Assembly: GCF_900112185.1 (NCBI RefSeq)
Contig: NZ_FOKP01000009.1
Location: 1-64,000 of the forward strand
DNA length: 64,000 nucleotides
Direction: 5' to 3'
Origin: Allobosea sp. CRIB-10
Lineage (GTDB): Bacteria > Pseudomonadota > Alphaproteobacteria > Rhizobiales > Beijerinckiaceae
Positions 36,327 through 45,385 of this stretch are shown here, piece by piece. The stretch's first letter is position 1; every line of letters begins with the position of its first letter. The position numbers and the translations under genes are program-made. The notes below the pieces were generated by a model that made no database searches, had not been told where the DNA came from, and saw only the letters and a program-made list of their open reading frames with translations.

Positions 36327-37871
36327 TCAATCGGCGTGCAGGCTCGCGATCGCAGACGCATGGCGCGCGAGGTCGGCGAGCGTCCCGCCATTCTGCGCGG
36401 CAGCGACGAGATCGCGGGAGATCGGCGCCAGCGCATCCTCGGCCCGGCGGAACAGAGTATAGAGCGCGTCATAGGCCGGCTTGCGGGCTTGATCGGGCTC
36501 GAACCGGCGCGCGACGCTGACGAGCGCCTGCTGCGCGTCAGCAAGGGAAGCAAAGCGGCCGAGCCCCGCGAAGGCGATGATCGCCGCGCCGAGCAGACCG
36601 GGCTCCCTGGAGGCTGCGACGACGACCGGCCGGCCGCAGAGATCGGCCTTGATCTGGCTCCAGACCGGATTGGCCGCAGCGCCTCCACCGAAGCGGATTT
36701 CGGTCGCCGCGCGGCCGATGGCCGCTTCGGCCCGTTCCAGCACGATGCGATTGAGGCAGGCGACGCCCTCCAGCACCGCGAAGGCCAGGTCGGTCGGTCC
36801 ATGCCGGCGGTTCAGCCCGACGAGCGCGCTGCGCAGGGACGGGTCCCAGTAAGGCACGCGCTCGCCCTGGAGGTAGGGCAGGAAGAGCAGGGGCTGAGGC
36901 TGGCGCGGCGCCGCGAGCAGCGCATCGATCTCCTGCCCGACGGCTGAATCATCGCGTCCGAGCAGCGCGAGCAGCCAGGAGACGGTGTCGGCGCCGGTCT
37001 GGCTGGGGCCGCCGAGCTGGAAGAGCCCGCGCCAGTCGACGGTCAACAGGCCTTCCGCCCGTGCCGGCTCGCGGCCGACGACGCCGAGCACCTCGGTGGT
37101 GCCGGAGATATTGTAGGCGAAGCCGTCGCGCATGGCGCCGAGGCCGACCACCGCCGCCCAGGTGTCGTTCGAGGCGCAGAAGACCGGCTTGCCGGCGAGA
37201 CGATCGAGCGGCGCGGGCAGGCCGGGCTGGACCGGCGCTACCTGCTCCCAAGGCTCCAGCATCTCCGGCAGGATCGTAACGGGAATGCCGGCCGCAGCCA
37301 GCAGATCATGGCTGCCATGCGGGCTCGCCGCAGCCAGCAAGCGCGCCAGCGAGACGCGGTCGCTGGCCCGCCGACCGGTCAGGCGGAAATTCAGATAGTC
37401 CTTCGGCTCGAGCAGGCAGGCGAGCCTGCCAAAAACCTCCGGCTCCTGCTCGCGCAGCCAGGCGAGGCGGGCGAGCGGATGGAAGGCGTTGACCGCGGCG
37501 CTTTCCGGATGAGCCGTACCCAGCCTCTCGCGCAGGCGAGCCGCGCATGCGTCGGCGCGTGTATCCTTCCAGGTCATGGCCGGTCGCAATGAGTTGCCAT
37601 CGCGATCGAGGAATATTTGGGTGCGGGTGACGCCGCAGATCGCGACCGCCTCGATCGCCTCGAACAGCGCCGGAGCCTCGGCGGCCAAGCCTGCGCAGGT
37701 CTCGACCAGCAGGGACCACCAGGCGTCGGGCTCGATTTCGGAAGCACCCGAACGGTCGTCGCGGCTCACCGGCCCGGCAATGGCGTGCTGGGCGCGAACG
37801 GCGCCGGTGTCATCGACGAGGGCGGCGCGAAAGGAGGTGCCGCCGAGATCGCAGGCGAGGACGATGCTCAT
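36327..37871 (-). CDS. FGGY-family carbohydrate kinase
   Basis: This 514-residue kinase has the phosphate-binding motif ACDLGGTSFRAALVDD at the N-terminus. The FGGY C-terminal region IRFGGGAAANPVWSQIKADL carries the family signature. Length fits xylulokinase and related pentulose or polyol kinases. It phosphorylates a sugar or polyol in the cytosol. It lies upstream of the SDR-importer genes on the same strand, separated by 121 bp containing an operator, so it may be separately expressed yet part of the pathway. Confidence 0.88.
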   Translation of the reverse strand: MSIVLACDLGGTSFRAALVDDTGAVRAQHAIAGPVSRDDRSGASEIEPDAWWSLLVETCAGLAAEAPALFEAIEAVAICGVTRTQIFLDRDGNSLRPAMTWKDTRADACAARLRERLGTAHPESAAVNAFHPLARLAWLREQEPEVFGRLACLLEPKDYLNFRLTGRRASDRVSLARLLAAASPHGSHDLLAAAGIPVTILPEMLEPWEQVAPVQPGLPAPLDRLAGKPVFCASNDTWAAVVGLGAMRDGFAYNISGTTEVLGVVGREPARAEGLLTVDWRGLFQLGGPSQTGADTVSWLLALLGRDDSAVGQEIDALLAAPRQPQPLLFLPYLQGERVPYWDPSLRSALVGLNRRHGPTDLAFAVLEGVACLNRIVLERAEAAIGRAATEIRFGGGAAANPVWSQIKADLCGRPVVVAASREPGLLGAAIIAFAGLGRFASLADAQQALVSVARRFEPDQARKPAYDALYTLFRRAEDALAPISRDLVAAAQNGGTLADLARHASAIASLHAD

Positions 37872-37902
37872 GTCCCCGCCCTGCGTCAGGAACCGGCGCC
37901 GG

Positions 37903-39204
37903 TCAAGCGGCGCGGTCCTTCATGCCGCCATCGGTCAGGCGATACCAGGCGATGATGGCGGAGACGTAGAGCTCGTTCAGCGCATGCAATGGCAGCGGCG
38001 TGATCGAGGTCACCGGGAAAGGCAGGCTCGCTCTGTCGCCAGTCGAGAGATAGTGCGCCATCGCCCTGCCCATCGCCGTCTGCAGGCCGACGCCGCGGCC
38101 CATGCAGCCGATGTCGACGAGCAAGCCTGGCTCAGGCTCGTGCAGATGCGGCAGGAAATCGCGGGTCAGCGCGACGCGGCCGCACCAGCGATAATCGATG
38201 CGCAGGTCCCTGGCCTCCGGGTACATCTTGCCGACGACGCGCTCGAGATGAGCCCAGTCGTCGGCGCTCTGCGGCTCGCGGAACGGGCCGCGCCCGCCCA
38301 TCAGCAAGCGGTTGGTGTGGTCCTTGCGGAAATAGAGCAACAACTGGCGGGTGTCGGAGGTGACCTGACCCTCCGGCAGGATCGTGCCGGCGAGATTGTC
38401 GGAAAGCGGCTCGGTCGCGACGATGAAGGAGTTCGGCCGGATCACCGTCTGGCGCAGTTTCGGGATCAGGTCGCCGGTATAGCCATTGGTCGCGACCACC
38501 ACGCGCGGCGCGGTGACGCTGGCGCCCTGCGCGGTGCTCACGACCCAGTTACCACCGTCACGACGAAGGCCGGTCACCGGGCTCTGGCCGTGGATCGCGG
38601 CGCCTGCTTTCAGCGCGGTACGGGCGAGGCCGCGGGCATAGGCGAGCGGCTGGACGCCGCCGCCGCGCGGGTCGAGCCAACCGCCGAGATAGCGGTCAGT
38701 ACCGAGCAGGCGGCTGGCAGCATCGGCATCGAGATAGCGGGCGGCGACGCCGCGCATGCCCCATTCGTCGGCCCGACGCTTCACCGTCTCGACCATGGCC
38801 GGCGTATGCGCGCCCTGAATCCAGCCGGCGCGGCGATGCGGAACGTCCATGCCGTGCTTCTCGATCAGCCCGAAGACGAGATCGGCGGTCGAGCCGACGA
38901 AGGAGACCAGGGCTGCGCCGGCCTCCGGCCCATATTTGGAGACGATCTCGCTGGGATCGTATTTGATGCCGGGGATGACCTGCCCGCCATTGCGGCCCGA
39001 CGCGCCCCAGCCCGGTTCGCGCGCTTCCAGCACGACGACGGAGACGCCGGCCTCGGCGAGATGCAATGCCGTCGAGAGACCGGCATAGCCGGCACCGACG
39101 ATGCAGACATCGGCGCGGGCATCGCCGGCGAGCGGCGGCGTCTGCGCAGCCGCCGGGGCGGTGGCGTGCCAGAGCGAGGGCTGCAGCGGGAAGGGCTCTG
39201 CCAT
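37903..39204 (-). CDS. FAD-dependent amino-acid/polyamine oxidase (PuuB-like)
   Basis: This 433-residue flavoprotein of the DAO family has the N-terminal Rossmann motif IVGAGYAG (35-42) and, near the C-terminus, [16 protein letters not shown] contacting FAD. It resembles gamma-glutamylputrescine oxidases and related amine/amino-acid oxidases. It is the last gene of an amino-acid-type importer operon and divergent from an XRE-cupin regulator like PuuR. Together these point to uptake and oxidation of a polyamine or amino acid. The substrate is inferred. Confidence 0.85.
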   Translation of the reverse strand: MAEPFPLQPSLWHATAPAAAQTPPLAGDARADVCIVGAGYAGLSTALHLAEAGVSVVVLEAREPGWGASGRNGGQVIPGIKYDPSEIVSKYGPEAGAALVSFVGSTADLVFGLIEKHGMDVPHRRAGWIQGAHTPAMVETVKRRADEWGMRGVAARYLDADAASRLLGTDRYLGGWLDPRGGGVQPLAYARGLARTALKAGAAIHGQSPVTGLRRDGGNWVVSTAQGASVTAPRVVVATNGYTGDLIPKLRQTVIRPNSFIVATEPLSDNLAGTILPEGQVTSDTRQLLLYFRKDHTNRLLMGGRGPFREPQSADDWAHLERVVGKMYPEARDLRIDYRWCGRVALTRDFLPHLHEPEPGLLVDIGCMGRGVGLQTAMGRAMAHYLSTGDRASLPFPVTSITPLPLHALNELYVSAIIAWYRLTDGGMKDRAA

Positions 39205-39214
39205 CGTGGCCTCC

Positions 39215-39946
39215 TCAGATCGGCTTGAGCACGCGGCGCAAAAAATCCTGCGTGCGCGGATTGCGCGGCGCGCTCAGCACCTCGCGGGCGGCGCCTTCCT
39301 CGACGATGACGCCGCCGTCGAGGAAGAGGACGCGGTCGGCGACCTCGCGGGCAAAACCCATCTCATGGGTGACGACCAGCATGGTCATGCCCTCTTCGGC
39401 GAGGCTCTTCATCACGCCGAGCACCTCGCCGACCAGTTCAGGATCGAGCGCCGAGGTCGGCTCGTCGAACAGGATCGCCTTGGGCTGCATGGCGAGTGCA
39501 CGGGCGATGGCGACGCGCTGCATCTGGCCGCCGGAGAGCTGGGCCGGATAGGCGCCGAACTTGTCGGCGAGGCCGACGCGGGCGAGCAGATCGCGGCCAC
39601 GCGCCAGCGCTTCAGCGGCCGGCTCCTTCTTCACATGGATCGGCCCCTCGACGACGTTCTCGAGGGCAGTCCGATGCGGGAACAGGTTGAAGCGCTGGAA
39701 CACCATCGCCATGGCGGTGCGGATGGCCTGGATCGAGCGGTCGGCACGATCGACCTTCGCCCCGTCGACCGTGATCGCGCCGCCATCATAGGATTCGAGC
39801 CCGTTGATGCAGCGCAGGATCGTCGACTTGCCCGAGCCGGACGGGCCGATCAGACAGACGACCTCGCCGCGCTGGACGCTGCCGGTGATGCCTTTCAGCA
39901 CCTGATGGGAGCCAAAGCTCTTGGTGACGCCGGAGAGCTCGATCAT
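39215..39946 (-). CDS. ABC amino-acid importer ATPase (GlnQ/HisP family)
   Basis: This 243-residue ATPase has Walker [10 protein letters not shown], signature LSGGQMQRV, Walker [14 protein letters not shown] and an H-loop. Length and motifs are typical of polar amino-acid importers. It overlaps the permease stop as ATGA and is followed 10 bp later by the FAD oxidase gene. Confidence 0.94.
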   Translation of the reverse strand: MIELSGVTKSFGSHQVLKGITGSVQRGEVVCLIGPSGSGKSTILRCINGLESYDGGAITVDGAKVDRADRSIQAIRTAMAMVFQRFNLFPHRTALENVVEGPIHVKKEPAAEALARGRDLLARVGLADKFGAYPAQLSGGQMQRVAIARALAMQPKAILFDEPTSALDPELVGEVLGVMKSLAEEGMTMLVVTHEMGFAREVADRVLFLDGGVIVEEGAAREVLSAPRNPRTQDFLRRVLKPI

Positions 39947-40605
39947 CGCCTGGCTCCCTTGCCGAAGCGGCGTTCCAGCCAGCCGACGAAGGCGATCAGC
40001 GGCAGGCTCATCGAGAGGTAGAGCAGCGCGACCAGCGTGTAGACCGTCATGTTCTTGAAGGTCGAGGAGGCCAGGATCTGGCCCTGCAGCGTCAGCTCGG
40101 CGACGGTGATGGTCGAGGCCTGCGAGGAATCCTTCAGCATCATGATCATGATGTTGCCGTAGGGCGGCAGGATCACCTTGATCGCCTGGGGCAGGATCAC
40201 CCGGCGCATCATCATGAACCAGCCCATGCCGATCGACTGGGCCGCTTCGACCTGGCCATGATCGATCGCCTCGATGCCCGCGCGGAAATTCTCGGAATGA
40301 TAGGCGGAATAGGCGATGCCGAGACCGATGATCGAGGCCTGCAGCGCCGACAATGCCACGCCGAATTCGGGGAAGACGAAGTAGATGTAGAACAGCTGCA
40401 CCAGGATCGGGATGCCGCGCAGCACGTTGACGATCACCTTGGCGATGAAGGCGAGCCAGGCGACGCCGGAGACGCGCATCAGCGCCCAGACCAGCCCCAG
40501 GACGGTGGACAGCGCCAGCGAGCCGAGCGTCACCAGGATGGTGAACTTCAGGCCCTGGAGCAGGATCGGCAGGAAGGTGCCGGCATCGCGCAGGATGGTC
40601 TGCAT
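39943..40605 (-). CDS. ABC amino-acid importer permease (HisM/GlnP family)
   Basis: This 220-residue permease has five hydrophobic segments and the ATPase-contact loop around [22 protein letters not shown]. Only one permease gene is present, so a homodimeric channel is likely. It lies between the binding-protein and ATPase genes of the same operon. Confidence 0.93.
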   Translation of the reverse strand: MQTILRDAGTFLPILLQGLKFTILVTLGSLALSTVLGLVWALMRVSGVAWLAFIAKVIVNVLRGIPILVQLFYIYFVFPEFGVALSALQASIIGLGIAYSAYHSENFRAGIEAIDHGQVEAAQSIGMGWFMMMRRVILPQAIKVILPPYGNIMIMMLKDSSQASTITVAELTLQGQILASSTFKNMTVYTLVALLYLSMSLPLIAFVGWLERRFGKGARR

Positions 40606-40626
40606 GAGCCTCGAACTATCCGAACG

Positions 40627-40647
40627 GGCGGCGCGCCGGGCGCCGCC
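40627..40647. promoter_or_regulatory. Stem-loop between binding-protein and permease genes
   Basis: GGCGGCGC (40627-40634) pairs perfectly with GCGCCGCC (40640-40647) around a 5-base loop. There is no T tract. It sits in the 88-bp gap after the solute-binding-protein gene and could protect the binding-protein message or attenuate the downstream genes. Confidence 0.5.
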
Positions 40648-40693
40648 TCACGATGAAGAATGGAGAGCTTAGGTCAGCGCACCGGGCGCGAGC

Positions 40694-41449
40694 TCATTCA
40701 AGACCCCATTTGGCGAGGATCTTGGCGAGGCTGCCATCGGCCTTGAGCTTGGCGAGCGCCGTGTTGACCTTCTTCAGGAGCTCGCCATCGCTCTTGCGCA
40801 CGCCGATGCCGACCGAACCGGTGAACATCGGCTGGTAGGATTTCACCAGCCGCACCTGCGGGAACAGGCCCTGCTGCAGATTGTAGGCGACGATCGGCCC
40901 GTCGGCGAAGCCGGCCTGGATGCGGCCGGCATTCACGTCGGCGAGGATGTCGGGGATGGTCTTGTAGATCTTGACCTCGGAGACGATGCCGCCCTTTTGC
41001 AGCGGCTCGACATAGGCGGTGCCGACCTGGGCCCCGACGACATAGCCCTTGAGCTCGTCGACCGACTTGTAGTCCTTGGCGTCCGATTTCGGCACCATCA
41101 GGCCCTCGCCATAGGTGTAGATCGGATCGGAGAAGTCGATCGCCTCCTTGCGCGCCGGGGTGATGTACATGGCGGCCGCGATCAGATCGATCTTGTTGCT
41201 GGTCAGACCGGCTATCAGAGTGGAGAACTGCATGCCCTCGACCTCGACCTTGAAGCCGGCCTCCTTGCCGACCTCCCTGATCAGGTCGACCATCACGCCT
41301 TCGATCGTGCTGGTCTTGGTGTCCAGGAAGGTGAAGGGGATGCCGGTCGGGGTCGAGCCGACCTTGAGGACGGACTGGGCGGCGGCCGGCGAGACAGACG
41401 CGGCGACGGCGCCTCCGGCCAATAGGGTCAGAAAGGTCCGGCGTTCCAT
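40694..41449 (-). CDS. ABC amino-acid importer, family-3 solute-binding protein
   Basis: This 251-residue exported protein is a family-3 (HisJ/GlnH-type) binding protein. Its signal MERRTFLTLLAGG carries a twin-arginine-like motif (RRTFLTLL), suggesting possible Tat export. Cleavage is expected after SPAAA. The motif FSDPIYTYGEGLMV is typical of the family. It is the first gene of the operon and faces the regulator across two operator sites. Confidence 0.92.
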   Translation of the reverse strand: MERRTFLTLLAGGAVAASVSPAAAQSVLKVGSTPTGIPFTFLDTKTSTIEGVMVDLIREVGKEAGFKVEVEGMQFSTLIAGLTSNKIDLIAAAMYITPARKEAIDFSDPIYTYGEGLMVPKSDAKDYKSVDELKGYVVGAQVGTAYVEPLQKGGIVSEVKIYKTIPDILADVNAGRIQAGFADGPIVAYNLQQGLFPQVRLVKSYQPMFTGSVGIGVRKSDGELLKKVNTALAKLKADGSLAKILAKWGLE

Positions 41450-41500
41450 GGCAATGTCCCCTCATTTGTCCGTGCACCCAGTGAGGCGCCGGCTCGAATT

Positions 41501-41514
41501 TTCATGAGCATGAA
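41501..41514. promoter_or_regulatory. XRE operator, copy 1
   Basis: TTCATG-AG-CATGAA is a perfect 6-bp-arm dyad. It recurs as TTCATG-CA-CATGAA at 41551-41564, 50 bp away centre to centre. It is nearest the binding-protein start, at 51 bp. Confidence 0.75.
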
Positions 41515-41533
41515 GATACGAGCATAGAGCGGC

Positions 41534-41545
41534 CTTGCCGGCAAG
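41534..41545. promoter_or_regulatory. Perfect 12-bp palindrome between the twin operators
   Basis: CTTGCCGGCAAG is a perfect palindrome lying almost midway between the two TTCATG-N2-CATGAA sites. It may be a second regulator's site or coincidence in GC-rich sequence. Confidence 0.35.
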
Positions 41546-41550
41546 CGATT

Positions 41551-41564
41551 TTCATGCACATGAA
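41551..41564. promoter_or_regulatory. XRE operator, copy 2
   Basis: TTCATG-CA-CATGAA is the second copy of the dyad and lies 21 bp before the regulator start. Pairing of one site with each divergent gene suggests control of both the importer operon and the regulator itself. Confidence 0.75.
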
Positions 41565-41585
41565 AAAGACGAAGAAGGAATCGCA

Positions 41586-42173
41586 ATGAGCCTGCCTGCC
41601 GCCGACCTGCCGCATCTGCATGTCGACCGCGAGATCGGGGCGCGGCTGCGCCAGCTCCGGCGCGCGCGCCGGCTGTCGCTGGAGGAGCTCGCGAGCCGCA
41701 CCGGCCTGTCGATCGGCTTCCTCAGCCAGATCGAGCGCGGCCTGTCCTCGCCCACATTGCGCGTGCTCGCCGCCGTCGCCGATGCGCTCGGCACAGCGAT
41801 CTCGGACTTGTTCCCGGCCGTTGCGCGCCAGGACGATCCGACCGCGACCATCGTCCGCCAGGCCGATCGCGGCGAATTGCAGCTCTGGCGCTCCGGCATC
41901 CGCAAGCAATTGCTGACCCCGCAGGCCGAGGGTGCCAGGCTCAACCTGTTCATCGTCGAGATGGAGCCGGGCGCCAGCACCGGCGACGAGCACTATATCC
42001 ATCATGGCGAGGAAGCCGGCCTCGTGCTCAGCGGAACCATGCTGCTCAATGTCGAGAACGAGAGCTGGGTGATGCGCGAGGGCGACAGCTTCCGCTTCCT
42101 CTCATCGCGGCCGCACCGCTTCGCCAATCAGCATGACGGCGTCACCCGCGTGCTCTGGGTCAACTGCCTGTAG
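41586..42173 (+). CDS. XRE-cupin transcriptional regulator (PuuR-like)
   Basis: This 195-residue regulator has an N-terminal XRE/Cro helix-turn-helix (about residues 16-70, LRRARRLSLEELASRTGLS) and a C-terminal cupin ligand domain (about 105-192, EPGASTGDEHYIHHGEEAG). Proteins of this layout, such as PuuR, usually repress polyamine or amino-acid catabolic genes. It has an AAGGA ribosome binding site at ATG 41586. It is divergent from the importer/oxidase operon, with twin dyad operators between. Confidence 0.9.
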   Translation: MSLPAADLPHLHVDREIGARLRQLRRARRLSLEELASRTGLSIGFLSQIERGLSSPTLRVLAAVADALGTAISDLFPAVARQDDPTATIVRQADRGELQLWRSGIRKQLLTPQAEGARLNLFIVEMEPGASTGDEHYIHHGEEAGLVLSGTMLLNVENESWVMREGDSFRFLSSRPHRFANQHDGVTRVLWVNCL

Positions 42174-42486
42174 CCGGCATCGCCTGCGTCAGACGCATGA
42201 CAAAGCCCTTTTCAGCAGCCCCGCTCTGCGTCTAAGCCAATGCCGCCATGAAGAAAGGCGGCTGGACAACACCGCCTCCCCCGGCGCGATCATTGGCCAG
42301 GGGAAACGCAAGGGAGATCGGCATGGCAGGGCTAGCCGCCAATGGGACCGTCCCGCTCGGCTCCTCGCGAGCCATCGCGACGCAAATGCGGTTTGATCCA
42401 GGTCAAGGCGCCGCGCACTCACGCGCCGAACGATCCCGCCTATCCTGCCCGACAGACAGCCCGACCGCGCCAGAGGACAAGCAGCC
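42174..42486. other. Intergenic region with an FNR/FixK box
   Basis: This 313-bp region has no supported gene. It contains a short GC hairpin (GCCGCC/GGCGGC) near 42242-42262 without a T tract, and an FNR/FixK-like box at 42393-42406. Small open frames here lack ribosome binding sites and overlap the box. Confidence 0.55.
42393..42406. promoter_or_regulatory. FNR/FixK-type anaerobox
   Basis: TTGATCCAGGTCAA fits the TTGA-N6-TCAA pattern of FNR/FixK/FnrL sites and matches common alphaproteobacterial versions. It lies 80 bp before the alpha/beta-hydrolase start, a distance suiting activation. A cytochrome c gene lies further downstream. Confidence 0.6.
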
Positions 42487-43356
42487 ATGACACAAGCGCG
42501 ACGGCACCAGCACGAGCCTTCCGACGCGGCTTCGAGCACGACCGGAGGGGTTGCGGTCAACGGCGAGTTCCGGGTGCCTCTGCCGGATGGCGCGACGCTG
42601 CATGCCCTGTCACAGGGCCAGGGCCGACCGTTGCTGCTGGTCAGCGGGCTCGCCGGCAGCACCGCCTTCTGGGACGACAATGCCGCGACGCTCGCCCGTT
42701 CCTTCCAGGTGCTGCGCTTCGACCAGCGCGGCATCGGCTCCAGCGATCGTGGCAGCGCCCCCTGCACGATCGATCAGCTCGCCAAGGACTGTCTCGCCGT
42801 GCTGGACGCCGCCGGCGTCGAGCGCGCCACAGTGCTCGGGCACTCGACGGGTGGCTGCATCGGTCTGTCGCTGGCGCGCCAGGCGCCGGACCGCTTCGAC
42901 GGGCTCATCGTCAGCGGCAGCTGGCTGAAGCAGAACCGCTACATGACCGCGCTGTTCGAAACCCGCCTCGCCATCCTCGACCAGCATCCGCGCGCTTATG
43001 CGGCGAGCGCGGCGTTGATGACCTATCCGCCAACCTGGCTCGAAGCGCACTGGAGCGTGTACGAGACAGCGGTCGCGACCGCGCCGGACACACCCGAAGC
43101 GAAGCAGATCGTGCGCGAACGGATCGGCGCACTGCGCGCCTTCGACGCTTCGAGGTGGGCCGGAGAGATCGCTGCGCCGACACTGATCCTTGGCGCGCGC
43201 GACGACATGATCGTCCCTGCTTTCCTCCAGGAGGAACTCGCCGCGGCCATGCCCGGAGCCCGCAAGACCCTGCTCGATACGGGCGGGCATTACTTTCCGA
43301 TCTCGCGCCCCGATGCCTTCACCGCCAATGTCGCCGAGTGGATCGGCGCCCTGTAG
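42487..43356 (+). CDS. Alpha/beta hydrolase (RutD / enol-lactonase-like)
   Basis: This 289-residue cytosolic alpha/beta hydrolase has the nucleophile elbow GHSTGG with Ser120, an acid in ARDD and a catalytic histidine in GGHYFP. The overall pattern resembles RutD aminoacrylate hydrolase and 3-oxoadipate enol-lactonases, without enough evidence to choose. The first 25 residues are poorly conserved, so the true start may be later. An FNR/FixK box upstream suggests oxygen-dependent expression. Confidence 0.82.
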   Translation: MTQARRHQHEPSDAASSTTGGVAVNGEFRVPLPDGATLHALSQGQGRPLLLVSGLAGSTAFWDDNAATLARSFQVLRFDQRGIGSSDRGSAPCTIDQLAKDCLAVLDAAGVERATVLGHSTGGCIGLSLARQAPDRFDGLIVSGSWLKQNRYMTALFETRLAILDQHPRAYAASAALMTYPPTWLEAHWSVYETAVATAPDTPEAKQIVRERIGALRAFDASRWAGEIAAPTLILGARDDMIVPAFLQEELAAAMPGARKTLLDTGGHYFPISRPDAFTANVAEWIGAL

Positions 43357-43437
43357 CAGCCGCGACGAACTGTCCTGTATCCCAGGGGACAGGCTGCGCT
43401 ATCTCAGAAAGGGTCTAAGCTGAAAAGAACCGACCCT

Positions 43438-43839
43438 ATGAGGCTGCCCATGAGACTGATCGCCCCGGCCGCACTGCTTGCCTTCGCCGCCTTCGCCGCG
43501 TTCCCTGCCTCGGCGCAGGACGTCTCGGCCGGCGAGCGTTCGTGGAACAAGTGCCGGGCCTGCCACCAGATCGGCGAAGGCGCCAAGAACCTGGTCGGAC
43601 CGCAGCTCAACGGCCTGTTCGGCCGGCACACCGGCGCGGTCGAGGGCTACAGCTATTCGACCGCCAACAAGGGCGCCAACATCACCTGGGACGAGGCCGT
43701 CTTCGCCGAGTACATCAAGGATCCCCGGGCCAAGATCCCCGGCACCAAGATGGTCTTCGCCGGCATCAAGAACGAGAAGGAAATCGCGGACCTCACCGCC
43801 TTCCTCAAGCAGTTCGACAAAGACGGCAAGAAGCTCTGA
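43438..43839 (+). CDS. Class I cytochrome c (c2/c550-like)
   Basis: This 133-residue periplasmic electron carrier has a signal peptide ending FPASA and the heme motif CRACH (Cys39, Cys42, His43). The methionine ligand is probably in KIPGTKMVF. Length is that of a monoheme cytochrome c2-like protein. A second ATG at 43450 is an equally good start. It lies between an alpha/beta hydrolase and a Nudix gene with no obvious functional link. Confidence 0.9.
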   Translation: MRLPMRLIAPAALLAFAAFAAFPASAQDVSAGERSWNKCRACHQIGEGAKNLVGPQLNGLFGRHTGAVEGYSYSTANKGANITWDEAVFAEYIKDPRAKIPGTKMVFAGIKNEKEIADLTAFLKQFDKDGKKL

Positions 43840-43931
43840 GACGAGCAGGGGCGACCCGGCACGCCAATTCGTGAGGGCAGCCAGCGGATTGCGGCGTCTG
43901 CATCGCAATCCGCTGAAAAGAATTGCCGGCT

Positions 43932-44453
43932 ATGGAATCCACTGGCGAGTTCGTATGCGAATCACCATATGCTGCCGCTTGGGCAGCGAATGGAAGGTTG
44001 GCAAGAGTGGCAAAGGCGGCAGCCGGCAAGCGAGCGGCGGAGCCGAAGGTACAGATCGGCGCTATACCTTACCGGCGCAGGCCCGACGGCATCGTCGAGA
44101 TCATGCTGGTGACGACCCGCGAGACGCAGCGCTGGATCGTGCCGAAAGGCTGGCCGATCCGCGGGCTGAAGGGGCATGAAGCCGCTGCGCGCGAAGCCAT
44201 GGAGGAAGCCGGGCTCGTCGGTGAGATCAGCAAGAAGCCGGTTGGCCGCTACACCTATTGGAAACGGCGCACCCGCGATTTCGTGCTGTGCAAGGTCAGG
44301 CTCCATCTGCTCGCGGTGGCGGAACAGCTGCCGACCTGGCCCGAGCAGGAACAACGCCGCTGCCAATGGTTCACCCAGGCCGACGCCGCCGACCTCGTCG
44401 ACGAACCAGCGCTCGGTGCGATCATCCGCGGCCTGAAGCTGGACGAGGCCTGA
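43932..44453 (+). CDS. Nudix hydrolase (DIPP-like) with altered Nudix box
   Basis: This 173-residue protein is a Nudix hydrolase, cleaving nucleoside-diphosphate-linked or inositol-polyphosphate-type substrates. The helix REAMEEAGLVG matches the core of the Nudix box. However, the glutamate expected eight residues before REAMEE is a leucine (RGLKGHEAAAREAMEEAG), a variant seen in PKGWP-type bacterial relatives. The start is uncertain: ATG 43932, or GTG 44007 with GGAAGG upstream, which would drop 25 poorly conserved residues. Confidence 0.82.
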   Translation: MESTGEFVCESPYAAAWAANGRLARVAKAAAGKRAAEPKVQIGAIPYRRRPDGIVEIMLVTTRETQRWIVPKGWPIRGLKGHEAAAREAMEEAGLVGEISKKPVGRYTYWKRRTRDFVLCKVRLHLLAVAEQLPTWPEQEQRRCQWFTQADAADLVDEPALGAIIRGLKLDEA

Positions 44454-44462
44454 AGCAGCCCC

Positions 44463-45203
44463 TCAGCGCGCATCGTGGAAGATCAGCCCGGTCGTGTAGC
44501 GCTCGCCGGAGCGCACCCGGCTGACGCCATGGCGCAGGTTGACGCGATAGGTTCCGCGCGTTCCCTGCACCGGCCGATGCTGCACGGCGAAGATCGCCGC
44601 CTCGCCCTGCCGTAGCGGCACGACCTCCGGCCGGGACTGCATGCGCGGGCGCTGCTCGACCACGGTGAATTCGCCGCCGGTGAAGTCGCGGCCCGGCTCA
44701 GATAGCAAGATCACCATCTGGAACGGGAAGAACAGGTCGCCATAGAGATCCTGATGCAGGCAGTTGTAGTCGCCGGCGCCGTATTTCAGCAGCAAGGGCG
44801 TCGGCCGCTCCTGGCCTCGCGCATGACAGAGCGCGAGGAAGTCGTCGAGCGCGCCTGGATAGCGCTGGTCGATTCCGAGCGAAGCGTTCCAACGATTGGC
44901 GATCGGCGCGAGCCGGGTATAGATCAGTGGTCGCAGCGCCGCGATCGCCTCAGGCAGCGGATGGGCGAAGTACTGATATTCGCCGCGTCCGAAGCCGTGG
45001 CGCGCCATGACGATGCGGCTGCGGAAATGCCCGGGCTCGCCATAGAGGTCGCGCAGCGCAGCGCAGGCGCCAGCGTCGAGCAACGGACCAGTCAAGCCGA
45101 CACCATGCTCGTCCAGCTCGCTCTCGATCCCCTGCCAGTCGAGCGCAGCCACGCGCTCTTCGATCGATTGCACTCTTGCGCTGCCGATCGCTGTGGTCGC
45201 CAT
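44463..45203 (-). CDS. 2OG-Fe(II) oxygenase, predicted nucleic-acid-modifying type
   Basis: This 246-residue enzyme has the double-stranded beta-helix of 2-oxoglutarate/Fe(II) oxygenases, with iron ligands His150 and Asp152 (HQD) and His225. Arg235 (RYTTGLIFH) should bind 2-oxoglutarate. The conserved LYGDLFFPFQMVILLSEPG and GGEF segments match what I recall of the Oxygenase-NA family, predicted to modify nucleic acids. The ATG at 45203 gives the natural start. It is convergent with the Nudix gene and divergent from copA. Confidence 0.82.
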   Translation of the reverse strand: MATTAIGSARVQSIEERVAALDWQGIESELDEHGVGLTGPLLDAGACAALRDLYGEPGHFRSRIVMARHGFGRGEYQYFAHPLPEAIAALRPLIYTRLAPIANRWNASLGIDQRYPGALDDFLALCHARGQERPTPLLLKYGAGDYNCLHQDLYGDLFFPFQMVILLSEPGRDFTGGEFTVVEQRPRMQSRPEVVPLRQGEAAIFAVQHRPVQGTRGTYRVNLRHGVSRVRSGERYTTGLIFHDAR

Positions 45204-45323
45204 CGTCCAATTCCTTCGCCGATCCCCGGGCGGCGATGAAACGCCCGGCGGCCGGCTGGCGACACCCGGTTTCTGTCTCGCCGGTCGCTGGACGAACCAG
45301 CTCCGTTGCCGAAAAACAACCGC

Positions 45324-45354
45324 TTGACCTTCCCATGATGGGAAGGTGTAGCCA
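45324..45354 (+). promoter_or_regulatory. CueR-type promoter/operator of copA
   Basis: A -35 TTGACC (45324-45329) and a -10 TAGCCA (45349-45354) are separated by 19 bp. Arms ACCTTCCCAT and ATGGGAAGGT flank a central G, a 21-bp nearly perfect dyad closely matching CueR operators. It lies 32 bp before the copA start and faces copA-cueR. Confidence 0.92.
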
Positions 45355-45385
45355 TCTTCCAGCAAGAGAAGGAAGATGATGCGTC

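Noticed and set aside
42189..42767. 192-codon minus-strand frame covering the region upstream of the alpha/beta hydrolase
   Set aside because: It overlaps the real hydrolase gene and the FNR/FixK box, and its translation is biased with no motifs.
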